From Plecoglossus altivelis (Eukaryota; Chordata; Actinopteri; Osmeriformes; Plecoglossidae), in the NCBI GenBank assembly GCA_036571765.1, contig BROE01000028.1, forward strand, positions 3,364,811-3,428,810: a DNA stretch of 64,000 bases. Reading direction: 5' to 3'. The first letter of the stretch is position 1; the number at the start of each line of letters is the position of its first letter. A program made the position numbers and the translations under genes. The notes beneath the pieces were generated by a model that was not told where the DNA came from, did no database searches, and worked only from the letters and a program-made list of their open reading frames with translations. Shown one piece after another: positions 55,636-64,000 of this stretch.

Positions 55636-58600
55636 CAAACATCAAACATCAGTTTGTAAGAACCACCAACACGTGTAGGCTGAACTGGTGGGATGTTGAA
55701 GATCCAATGTGTGTACGTGTTCCCAGGTGTGTACGTGTGTTCCCAGTTGTGTGTGTGTGTTCCCAGTTGGGTGTGCGTGTTCTCAGTTGTGTGTGCGTGT
55801 TCCCAGTTGCGTGTTCCCAGTTGTGTGTGTGTGTGTTTCCAGTTGTGCGTGCGTGTTCCCAGTTGTGCGTGCGTGTGTTCCCAGTTGTGTGCATGTTCCT
55901 AGTTGTGTGCGTGTTCCCAGTTGTGTGCGTATGTTCCCAGTTGTGTGCGTGTTCCCAGTTGTGTGCGTATGTTCCCAGTTGTGTGCATGTTCCAAGTTGT
56001 GTGCGTGTTCCCAGTTGTGTGCATGTTTCCAGTTGTGTGCATGTTCCCAGTTGTGTGCGTGTTCCCAGTTGTGTGTGTGTTCCAAGTTGTGTGCGTGTTC
56101 CTAGTTGTGTGCGTGTTCCCAGTTGTGTGCGTGTTTCCAGTTGTGTGCATGTTTCCAGTTGTGTGTGTGTTCCCAGTTGTGTGTGTGTTCCCAGTTGTGT
56201 GCGTGTTCCTAGTTGTGTGCGTGTTCCTAGTTGTGTGCGTGTTCCCAGGTGAGACCCACTTGTACTTGTCCCTGTTGTCTGGACCGTCTCTGTGCATCCT
56301 GGCAGGGGGAGGGGAGGCGCTGCGGTCCGAGTCCGACTCAGACGGCCCTGGAGGAGAAATGAGAACACAACAGGGGTCACATAAGGTACCAGGTACCAGG
56401 TACCATGCTGGGCCGGGCCGTAGCTGATCGGATCTCAGGTGAATCCCTTGTGGATGTGACGCCTCGTAGGGGGGAGGGGGAGGAGGGAGGTGTGTTCCTG
56501 ACATTCTAACCTCGGCGAGGCGGGTAGGCTTTAGCCACGGGCCTGGTCAGAGTGGACCGGACGGGAGACGAGTCCCAGGACTTTGCAGGAGGTTCTGCTC
56601 GGATTCTATGAGACAGGAGAGAGAGAGAGAGGGGGGGGGATAGAGAGAGAAAGACAGTGAGCGAGAGCGAGACAGAAAGAGAGACAGGGAGAGAGAGAGG
56701 GGAGAGTGAGAGAGAGGGGAGGTGAGGTGAGAGAGGGAGAGCGAGAGGGTGGGAGAGAGAGAGAGAGAAAGAAAGACGGGGAGAGAGAGAGGGAGAGAGA
56801 GTTGGATCTGTGTCTCTGGCAAGCCTGGTCATGATACAACAGGATGACCTCAATGAGAGGTGAAAGGTCACCTGCGTGTGCGTCTCTCTCTGGCAGGAGG
56901 GCGGGACGCTCTGGGAGGGGGGAGATCAGTGTCCAGGTCTGAAATGTCTGCAGGAGGGAGGGGGGGGGGGTGAAATAATCAGATGGATTATATCATATTT
57001 ACACTTTTTTCCCCCTTTCATTTCTCTCTGACTCCATCTCTCCCAAACTCCCCCATTTTCTCTCTCTCTCTTTCTGTCTCACTCTCCCTCTCTTGCACTC
57101 CTCTGTCTGTCTGTCTGTCTCTCTCCCTCTCTCTCTCTTTCTCTGTCTGTCTCTCCCTCTCCCCTGTCTGTCTGTCTGTCGGTCTGTCTGTCTGTCTGTC
57201 TCTCTCTACCTCTCTTGTACTCCTCTGTCTGTCTCTCTCCCCCTCCCTCTCTTTCCCTCCCTCTCTCTCTCTCCCTCCCTCTCTCTCCCTCCCTCTCTCA
57301 CCCTCCAGTTCGGAGCTGTCGTCTGCATATCGGTCCTCCTCGCTGGTGCTGTCCACCACCTCGGGGATGCTGACCAGGAACTTGCGGTCGTCTCGGAGGA
57401 CCATCATGGTGAGCTTTCCCCGGGACTTCTCCACCAGGTGCTTGGTCTCCAGCAGAGACAGGTTCTCTGTTGTCATCCCGTTGATCTGTACCATGAGGGG
57501 GGAGGGGGGGAGGGGGTTATTCAAACAGAGGAAAGCTTTATCGATCGTACCACCACGGTCAGAGTAAGAACTGATATTAAAACCCAGTCCGGAGTGTTAC
57601 CCATCACAATGCCTGGACTGAGCTAAAACGAAGGGACACCACAGAGGGAAGACAAGAGGAGCAGCTGGTCTCACCTTCAGGATGAGGTCTCCCTCCTGGA
57701 GAGATCCCTCCTTAGCCGCCAGCCCGGTGTCCGTCATGTGTTTGATGAAGATCTGACTCCCCAGCTTCAAGCCGTACTCTGTAACCGTGGCAACGCGATG
57801 TCAGAGGTTTACTGATGGCCTTAAAAATGCTGCTTTCAGTGTAACGTTTATGACATCACAGGCCCTGCCCCCCCAGGGTCTCATCGCCCTACCATCAGTC
57901 AGCTTCTTCTTGAGTAGGGTGGTTTTGATTGGCTTATCCGGGGCGTTCTGATTCGGCAGCCTCTTGTACCCGGATGACACCAGGGGCGGGGCTTGACCGT
58001 TACGATCAGGGGTGGAGCTACGGGCGTTGACGCGGTAACGGTCGACGTTGAAGGGCTGGTGGTCACTGCCGTCGGAGTAACGACGCACCCTGCGGGGAGG
58101 GTCCTGGTCCAGGAGGTTGGAGTGAGACGCAGCCCTGTGGGGAGGGTCCTGGTCCAGGAGGTTGGAGTGAGATGCAGCCCGGGTCGGTCTGCTGGTGGCT
58201 GGGATCTGGATCTTCCTGGGACGCTTAATGGTCTGGAGAGAGAGAGAGAGACACACACAGAGAGAGACAGAGACAAAGAGAGAGAGAAAGAGACAAAGAG
58301 AGTGAGAGGGAGATGAGAGAGAGAGAGAAAGATGAGAGAGACAGAGACAGAGAGAGAGACAGACAAAGAGAGAGACAGACAAAGAGAGATACAGAGACAA
58401 AGAGAGTGAGAGGGAGAGATGTGAGAGAGACAAAGAGAGAGGGAGGGAGAGAAGAAGAGTAAGAAAGAGACAAATAATTTTCCCTTTTACTGCTTGGATA
58501 CAAGTTCTATGATGTTGATGAAATTAATACTAGAACAATTCCACGTGTCTCCTGTCGCTGTGGAGACGGACGTGTGAGGTGCTCACCACGTTCGCTGTCT

Positions 58601-61305
58601 TTCCCGATGACTTGAGGTTCTGGATGGTGAAGGAGGAGTTGACATTCTCCATGGAGATCCCGTTCACCATGACGATCTGGTCCTTGGTGCTGAAAGAGCA
58701 GATGGGGGGGGGAGATGAGCGTGCCTGAGTGTGTCTGAACATGAGCCGCTGCTGTGAGTGTATGTTCTGTGTGCGTCTGTGTGAGTGTGTGTGCGTCTGT
58801 GTGAGTGTATGTTCTGTGTGTGTCTGTGTGAGTGTGTGCGCTGTGTGTGTGTCTGTGTGAGTGTGTGCGCTGTGTGCGTCTGTGTGAGTGTATGTTCTGT
58901 GTGTGTCTGTGTGAGTGTGTGCGCCTGTGTGAGTGTATGTTCTGTGTGTGTCTGTGTGAGTGTGTGCGCCTGTGTGAGTGTATGTTCTGTGTGTGTCTGT
59001 GTACGCTGTGTGCGCATGCGTGTGCTAGGAGACTTACAACAGGCGTCCCATGGCCGGCCCGTTGGGCAGCACATCCGATACCACCACCGCTGTGTCCCCT
59101 GAGTCTGGGTTCGGCTTGTCTCGACCTCCCGAGATGGCAAAACCAAAACCAAACTTGGAATCCTGCCACCAGGAGAGGGAGAGAAGAGGGAGGAGAGGAG
59201 AGATGGTGAAAATATGAACATATATTAGAACAAAGAGAGAGGGACAGAAAGAGAGAGAGAGAGAGACAGAGGGAGATGAGAAGGAGATGAGAGAGAGAAA
59301 GAGAGAGAGACAGAGAGGGAGATGAGAGAAAGAGACAGAGAGGGAGGGAGACAGAGAGGGAGATGAGAGAGAAAGAGAGAGACAAAGAGACCAAGAGAGA
59401 GAGAAAGAAAGACAAAGAGAGAGACGAGAGAGAGAGACCGAGAAAGAGAGATAAGAGAGAGAGCACGCATTCCTGTGTGACTGAACAGTGTCACCTGACC
59501 TCTTAGAGAAAGCAGCAGGGTGTGTTGGCAGGCTGCATTCTTAGACCAGGCTACTCTACGAACAGCCGCCAAACGCCATAGCAACCTTCTCACTTCCGCG
59601 TAGGACAGACAGAGAGCAAACCATGGAAACCGGTCGGATTAGCATAACCATACTTACTCTGTTCAACGTTATCGTATGTTGTTCCCATATCGTTAACTCC
59701 TCCATCTCTGCTTTCTGAGAAAAGGAGAGCACAGGAGTTAGAACTACCGTGGGTAACAGAGATCGCTTATTCCCAACTTCAGCAGCAACATTACCGCAGC
59801 TTCAGTTCAAAAACAACAACAACAACAACAACAACAGTAGCAGTCAGTAGCACCACCATCCCAGTAGAACCACGTCACAGGGGCCCCTTACAGTCGTAGC
59901 AGGGCTCCGCTCAGCTGCTGAGTGTGACCAAGCCCCAACACGCTCTCACCTGTCTTCGTCCTGTCTGACAGGTATGGGGGGGAGGAGCCAGCTGGCAGCC
60001 AAACACCTTGGCGCTGGCCTTTGTCACATGACACCAAGAGGAAATGGCCGAACGCGGAAGCGCGCGTAGAAATGGAACGCGCAGAAGTGCGGATCGCCTG
60101 AACTGAACACCGACTGTACAGGAGCGTTCTAGAAAGCGAGCATGTGTCTCTGTTAACTGTTTTCAAGCTCCAAGGAGTAATGTTACTTGCGAGACTGGAA
60201 GACAGTGTCCTGTACAGAACAGAACCCTCTCTCTGTTTAAAACACAACAGAGATCTTGTCTATGTTCCACATTTCTAGCTAATTTTGTACCTCCTGCATA
60301 ACCCGCATACTTTCGTCTGACTGACATATTCCACATTCCAGTTGAATTGTAAAACCAAACAGGCCACGAACACCTGCGAGTACGTCTAGCTGAACCCAAG
60401 ACACGTGTTCAAAGACGTCTCCAGCCAGTTAATCTGCAGCAGAAAGCAGCCATGTTTGACGAGTGACAAAAACTAGGTTTACGACAGTCAGTTAGTGATT
60501 TCAATTCTGGGAAAACCCACAGCTCACCACACCAAACGACATCACAGCCACAGAGGGAACACGGTGGCATGGAACATTAACATGCTAGTCCTACCAGGAG
60601 TCACTTGTTTGACGCTGGTAATCATTAACCTGACTAAACACAACAGGAAACACTCACCGAATGCAGAAAAAGATGACACGGTCAGGCTGTCTCTGTGTGT
60701 GTGTGTGTGTGTCTCTGTGTCTCTCTGTGTGTGTGTGTCTGTGAGTGTGTGTCTGTGTCTCTGTGTGTGTGTGTATCTGCGTGTGTGTCTGTTTGTGTCT
60801 CTGTGTGTGTGTGTCTTTGTCTGTGTGTGTGTCTCTGTGTCTGTGAGTGTGTGTCTGTGTCTGTATCTCTGTGAGTGTGTAAGTGTGTGTGTGTCTTTGT
60901 GTCTCTGTCTGTGTGTGTCTGTGTGAGCGTGTGTCTGTCTGTGTGTCTCTGTCTGTGTGTTGCTGTCTATGTGTCTGTCGGTGTGTGTGTGTGTGTGTGT
61001 CTGTTTGTCTATGAATACAAAGTTTGGTTAAAATAAAAGGCTAACTCCACCATGCAGACAGACCTTCAGCAGCACTTAGAAATGCTGGACAGGAAAGAGT
61101 CTTGTGTTGAGGCTGAACAAACATCTCCTTACTTGAGCTGAATGTCCCCTTTCCCAAGGATTAGCTGCTAGTACCCACTGTCAACAACAAATGCAATACT
61201 TGTCTAAAACCCCTTCAGACTGACTGTATGCCAGGATATACTGTGTGTGGGGCTGCATAATCACACAATCAGAATAGGACTCTTTTGCATGAGGTATAGG
61301 CTACG

Positions 61306-61357
<52 letters not shown>

Positions 61358-62098
61358 CCTCGGCCCTAACCGCAGAGTGGATGCCTTGTCTGACAAACAT
61401 GCAAATGGCGAGTCGGACGTCACGACAGAATCCAGGAACGGCGTTCCTGAAAACGGGCCTCTCAGATCAGCAGGACGCAGAACGCCACCAGCTCAGCTTT
61501 CCCCGAGGTCACTCTGGTCTGCTCGCTTGTTTACCTGGGCTCATGCATAAAAACTCCGCCGTGCCAAGTTGATACTGTAATCGTGACATCTACGCTGAGA
61601 GTTTCGTGTTGCGAAACATCCCAAGAGCGACCCGTTACCGAAAGAAACCGTCGCCGTGGCAATAAGTAAACAGCGCGAAGGAGAAACGTCTCTACGAGGT
61701 CGGTGAGGGCAGCTCCAGGTTTGCTCACGTGCTGCCGACTCTGAATTGCCCCTTAATTGCTTCAGATGCCCACGAGCCAAATCAGGCTCTTTCGTACAAA
61801 CCGCACCCTTGATCGTGATGTCACATCTGTTCAAGAACTCCCTCGGGTGGAATTCAAGAAACCTCCCCGGACGGATAAGCAGCGGGTGAAAGTAAGCAGG
61901 ACATCGCATCGATCAAAACAGGATATCGGTCTTCTACTTTGTCACAGTCAACCACAGCAAGATACACTCATCAGATCTGCACAGCACAGCAGATGGATCG
62001 GGTGGTTTTCGGGGGACCTTCAACAGCACGGGCACATTTGCAAACCGCAGGTGCGATTGTCATCTACTCACCACCTCTTCCTTGAACCTCACTGCCAT
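48188..62098 (-). CDS. tjp3: Tight junction protein 3 (ZO-3), MAGUK scaffold
   Basis: ZO-3 links claudins and occludin to actin at epithelial tight junctions. Coding exons in order: (62072-62098), 59658-59714, 59038-59162, 58587-58689, 57893-58232, 57675-57778, 57302-57485, 56872-56947, 56511-56605, 56260-56347, 55348-55569, 55123-55226, 54598-54682, 53709-53800, 53249-53354, 53050-53138, 52845-52911, 52673-52734, 52524-52587, 51946-52102, 51709-51817, 51336-51555, 50823-51022, 50604-50699, 50406-50485, 49895-50105, 49483-49583, 48660-49178, 48428-48474, 48188-48299. Every junction closes in phase. From MEELTIWEQHT the product is 1301 residues, much longer than human ZO-3 (about 920) because the PDZ2-PDZ3 linker is expanded. 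It ends DFEWGPATEL, matching the human ending (DWGPATDL), a PDZ-binding tail. Synteny with pip5k1c supports tjp3 over tjp1/2. Confidence 0.95.
49483..51022 (-). other. tjp3: tjp3 guanylate-kinase-like domain exons
   Basis: Exons 50823-51022 (SH3-GUK hinge, FWKLRGLRGGKKNVRRTRDD), 50604-50699 (KRPIVILGPLNDVAMQKLAS), 50406-50485 (GGGGDGGSTVIKLDTVRRIA), 49895-50105 (DKHPLLDITPTAVERLNYIQ) and 49483-49583. As in other ZO proteins the ATP-binding P-loop glycines are absent, so it is a protein-binding, not an enzymatic, domain. Confidence 0.92.
51060..51310. repeat. GAGAGA repeat with 15-bp GAGACGGCGCGAGAGA units
   Basis: GA-rich intronic tract between the SH3 exon and exon 50823-51022; 51230-51285 holds four copies of GACGGCGCGAGAGA. 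Confidence 0.85.
51336..52102 (-). other. tjp3: tjp3 PDZ3 and SH3 domain exons
   Basis: PDZ3 is in 51946-52102 (VGLRLVGGNDVGIFVGGVQP, with the GLRL carboxylate-binding loop and GDQIMQ) and 51709-51817 (VNGVDFSHFTREEAALFLLN). SH3 is in 51336-51555 (FYIRAHYDYEAEDTRSLSFT, then GEVFRVVDT and GKWLVIRMG). PDZ3, SH3 and GUK form one structural unit in ZO proteins. Confidence 0.93.
52105..52400. repeat. GGAAGGAAAGATGGAAGGAA minisatellite
   Basis: A G17 run (about 52105-52123) followed by GGAA/GGGA repeats with an internal unit of about 60 bp (GGAAGGAAAGATGGAAGGAA), four to five copies, directly upstream of the PDZ3 exon acceptor. Confidence 0.9.
53360..53708. repeat. CA microsatellites and 30-bp CACAGTCACCAACACATAGTG repeat
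   Basis: CA tracts at 53366-53420 and 53502-53553, then about three copies of a unit containing CAGTCACCAACACATAGTGA, then CA again up to the donor of tjp3 exon 53709-53800. Confidence 0.88.
53830..54597. other. tjp3 intron without recognised features
   Basis: Unique, partly AT-rich sequence between exons 53709-53800 and 54598-54682. It contains GGAATAAATTGC and a T-rich region but no exon or repeat that I can name. Confidence 0.6.
54700..54995. repeat. GA-rich minisatellite (GGAAGAAAAGGGGGAGGAAG)
   Basis: Units of about 45 bp containing GAGGAAGAAAAGGGGGAGGA are repeated about five times, directly upstream (transcript sense) of exon 54598-54682. Confidence 0.88.
55571..56250. repeat. CA tract and 18-20-bp GTGTGCGTGTTCCCAGTT minisatellite
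   Basis: CA repeat at 55571-55635 at the acceptor of exon 55348-55569. 55722-56250 is about 28 units of GTGTGCGTGTTCCCAGTT (18 bp, some 20 bp), ending 10 bp from the donor of exon 56260-56347. Since 18 is divisible by three, several frames stay open on both strands; these are not genes. Confidence 0.92.
56610..57300. repeat. GA tract and CT/TCTG tract in tjp3 introns
   Basis: 56615-56810 GA-rich; 57015-57300 CT-rich with TCTGTCTG runs on the plus strand. The second is one of the few places where the minus-strand transcript is purine-rich, and it lies just after the donor of the PDZ2 exon 57302-57485. Confidence 0.85.
57302..58232 (-). other. tjp3: tjp3 basic linker and PDZ2 exons
   Basis: Exon 57893-58232 encodes the Arg/Ser-rich linker after PDZ1 (TIKRPRKIQIP, VRRYSDGSDHQPFNVDRYRV) and the start of PDZ2 (KPIKTTLLKKKL). 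PDZ2 continues in 57675-57778 (YGLKLGSQIFIKHMTDTGLA) and 57302-57485 (INGMTTENLSLLETKHLVEK). PDZ2 mediates ZO dimerisation by domain swapping and the Lys/Arg-rich strand is as expected. Confidence 0.92.
58096..58185 (-). repeat. tjp3: In-frame 45-bp tandem duplication within tjp3 exon 4
   Basis: Two almost identical 45-bp units (58096-58140 and 58141-58185) encode RAASHSNLLDQDPPH and RAASHSNLLDQDPPR. The near identity at nucleotide level indicates a recent expansion. The unit is a possible phosphorylation segment (RAASHS). Confidence 0.93.
58235..59025. repeat. GA tract and GTGTGAGTGTATGTTCTGTG minisatellite
   Basis: 58235-58470 is GAGACAGAGACAAAGAGAG-type repeat upstream of exon 57893-58232. 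About 58755-59025 is a 30-36-bp minisatellite of TGTGTGAGTGTATGTTCTGT and TGTGTGTGCGCTGTG, about eight copies, lying between exons 59038-59162 and 58587-58689. Confidence 0.88.
58587..59714 (-). other. tjp3: tjp3 PDZ1 domain exons
   Basis: Exons 59658-59714 (MEELTIWEQHTITLNR), 59038-59162 (SKFGFGFAISGGRDKPNPDS with the GFGF binding loop, VVVSDVLPNGPAMGRL) and 58587-58689 (FTKDQIVMVNGISMENVNSS). PDZ1 of ZO proteins binds the C-termini of claudins. The 5' exon begins at 59714 with nine bases before the ATG that are in frame with an upstream exon. Confidence 0.94.
59225..59465. repeat. GA-rich tract in tjp3 intron
   Basis: GAGAGAGACAGAGGGAGATG-type repeat upstream of exon 59038-59162 in transcript sense. 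Confidence 0.85.
59800..62060. other. Presumed first tjp3 intron
   Basis: 59812-59838 is an AAC/CAA repeat; 60695-61010 is a TG/TCTGTGTCTC tract; 61302-61358 is a CA tract. The unique parts (59880-60690, 61020-61300, 61360-62060) showed no exon. A promoter for the isoform starting at MEEL could lie at 60000-60500, but I see no decisive signal. Confidence 0.55.
62072..62098 (-). CDS. tjp3: Probable N-terminal extension exon of tjp3
   Basis: On the minus strand GGGGGAA-ATG-G opens MAVRFKEEV, then a GTGAGT donor at phase 0. Exon 59658-59714 begins AAA GCA GAG ATG GAG at phase 0, so splicing gives MAVRFKEEV-KAE-MEELTIWEQ without a stop. Human ZO-3 also has an isoform with an extension before MEELTIWEQ. 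The short length makes this tentative. Confidence 0.5.
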
Positions 62099-62109
62099 TT
62101 CCCCCAGAG

Positions 62110-64000
62110 ACGCCTTGCCAGAGAGTGAGACACCTGTGGCCTCCACTTCCAAACCTCGCAATCCCAGTTATCAAACACTGACTCAAAAGGGGGGGGTGGG
62201 GGGGGAGGGGGAACAACGCAGTTTGTTGTCGTTTTCCGTAGCTCATCAAACTTCCACCTCCTGTGAAGATGTGACCCCCCCCCACCTGGCTGATCGGCTG
62301 AAAGTTGATCCAGGTTATTAAAAGCTAACGGTGTCTTTGTTGGAAGGAGAAGAGGGGGGGAAAAAAGCACCTTGCAAAAACCTCACCTGAATCAATAGAA
62401 GGCTCCTCCCACAGGCCTCTCCCTCTCTTTATCACCCCTTTGTTGCCACAGATTTAAGGTGGAGCTATACCCGCCAGTGTGAATCCCCCTCCACTCCCCC
62501 ATGTAAGAGAAACCCAAACACCTTAAGACTTTTGAAACGGAAAATTCAGCGAGTTAAGGTAGACAAACACTGTCGATGCCTCTCAAGTGTGCGGTCACAT
62601 TTGACTAACTTAGCGAGGCCTTTTTTCCCCCCCAAAGCAACATAGAAATGATACATTTGGAAAATACAGCAGAACAGAAAATTGCAGGGACTTTAAACAG
62701 TATCTCAGTGGAATGGCCTGGCACACACAACAAGTCTAAATATCTCTGGCACGCGCCATCAGCATATACACACGTCAACATTAGTATCGCTAGACACAGG
62801 TCAGCCATTTGTTATTGATACTTCATCCCCCAGGCGCTCTGGGGGGGGGGGGGTGTAAAAAGAGACAGAAACATCATTTATCTTTAGTAGAGCTACTCAC
62901 GCTGGCTGCTGGAGGGAGGGCCACTGCCCCAAAATGCCTCATTAGTTTGTTTCGTTGTGTCATATTCATGATGAAACGGTTCCTTTTGCTCAACTACGAT
63001 CCTAAACGATGAACTGGGAGCTAAAACCTTCCATCACACATACAGGCACACACACAGGCACACACACAGGCACACACACACGGCTGTGCTCAGCATGAAG
63101 CAGTAGGCGCTACTGTGCGGTGTGTCGTTTTGATCTCTCAGCAATGCAGGGTTGGCGAGACGAGCATCCCTGAGTCCCATCCAGCGATCCACCACAGTTC
63201 CCCCATGAACTCAAACTCCAGTCTAATCCATTCATGCATCCATGCCCAGTATCCAGGTGGTCCTGAGGCGAAGCTCGAAGCTGTAGTATTCTCAGGATGT
63301 CCCAGGTCAGTGAGTCTGACCGGGCGGGCAAACAGGGCAGCTATTCCCACAGGTTACAAGCTGGGTAAGTTATGCCTGGCGCTATGGTTACGGTGTGGAA
63401 TGAGAACATTGGGCTGTTAATAATTGATGGGGTGTGTTGACATGCCTAGTAGGCCCAGTTAGAGGGTTCAGACAAGGCTGGAAGCTCTCTAAACAGATAG
63501 TAACACTAGTAAGAGATGGTATCGCTTTCTAAGATACTTTTAAGCCTACTTTATCCATGGCTCTGAATCACAGGCATGCTGCAAGACAATGTGCAAAGCA
63601 GCGCGTCAGGTAACGCTTGTCTACGGTGCTTCGATCGGCAGAACACGACTGTGAAATCTGAACTGTGAGAAAAGGTCAGTGTGATCTGGATGGGAGCAGG
63701 ACTTCATACGATCGCTTTTGGTGCAGAGCTGAATGGCGACCTTTAGACAGGCTACTGCTGAATCATTAATGGGTCATACTGAGGGAGGGGGAGGAGAGGG
63801 GAGAGGAGAGGGCGGGAAGTGGGGTGGGGGCCAGGAGAGGCAGGGAAGGAGGAAGAGAGAGAGGATGGGGGCGGAGAGAGGGAGGGAGGGAGAGAGGGAG
63901 AGAGAGAGGGGGGAGAGGGGGAGAGGGCGGAGGAGTGGGGGGAGGCGAGTAGGAGGAAAGGAGGAAGGGAGGAGAGCGGGGCAGGGCGGGGGAGAGGGAA
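62110..64000. other. Region upstream of tjp3, no gene recognised
   Basis: 62190-62210 and 62841-62853 are G runs, 63040-63080 is a short CACACACAGG array and 63780-64000 is a G/A-rich tract (GGGAGAGGGGGAGA). Short open frames on both strands have no recognisable product. It probably holds the tjp3 5' UTR, promoter and intergenic DNA. Confidence 0.6.

Larger units (their letters stand above)
52524..56947 (-). other. tjp3: tjp3 linker: array of duplicated exon pairs between PDZ2 and PDZ3
   Basis: Twelve small exons encode a disordered Ser/Asp/Pro/Arg linker. They alternate between an acidic type entering at phase 1 and leaving at phase 2 (SESDSDRSASPP...RDKYK: 56260-56347, 54598-54682, 53249-53354, 52845-52911 and the 3' half of 55348-55569) and a Pro/Arg-rich type entering at phase 2 and leaving at phase 1 (VLPD...: 55123-55226, 53709-53800, 53050-53138, and degenerate 56511-56605 and 52673-52734). 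Exon 55348-55569 fuses a Pro-rich and an acidic unit. The pattern shows repeated duplication of an exon pair. Confidence 0.88.

Noticed and set aside
55649..56504. Open frames encoding THNWEH or CVPSC repeats
   Set aside because: They are translations of the 18-bp minisatellite, whose unit length is divisible by three.
1..64000. A novel defence or mobile genetic system
   Set aside because: All coding sequence that I can support belongs to five known vertebrate genes; no transposase, reverse transcriptase, viral gene or operon-like cluster was seen.

Overview
The window is nuclear DNA from a ray-finned (teleost) fish. The genes are split by GT-AG introns and encode vertebrate proteins. The introns are packed with CA/TG and GA/CT microsatellites and minisatellites, and there are teleost-type interspersed repeats, including hAT-like MITEs. 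The species cannot be named from the sequence. There are two assembly gaps (8809-9294 and 42635-43350).

Layout from left to right: pip5k1c (minus strand, 3' end cut off by the window start, coding exons 1024-8743 plus a candidate first exon near 21.8 kb); gpx4 (minus, 23417-27135, a selenoprotein with an in-frame TGA and a visible SECIS element); polr2e (plus, 27680-29556, head-to-head with gpx4); arhgap45/HMHA1 (minus, 31468-46696, 23 coding positions with two alternative first exons); tjp3/ZO-3 (minus, 48188-62098, 29 coding exons plus a probable N-terminal extension exon). 62.1-64 kb has no recognisable gene. I built exon models by translating both strands, requiring GT/AG borders and checking that codon phase carries across every junction. 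Every junction in polr2e and tjp3 and almost every one in the others closes in phase; the exceptions are reported.

The order and orientation gpx4(-) polr2e(+) arhgap45(-) mirrors the human 19p13.3 triad ARHGAP45-POLR2E-GPX4. Here it lies between tjp3 and pip5k1c, which are neighbours elsewhere on human 19p13.3. The genes do not form a pathway: they cover phosphoinositide signalling, lipid peroxide reduction, RNA polymerase structure, Rho GTPase control and tight-junction scaffolding.

The points most worth a second look are: an array of duplicated exon pairs in the tjp3 PDZ2-PDZ3 linker; a tandem duplication around the gpx4 5' end that gives two ATG-only candidate first exons whose splicing would yield a 170-residue cytosolic-type enzyme; a 988-bp fold-back palindrome carrying an inverted copy of an arhgap45 exon against a gap; an apparent 2-base deletion in an arhgap45 F-BAR exon; and a minisatellite with eight perfect TGACGTCA sites beside a pip5k1c splice donor.
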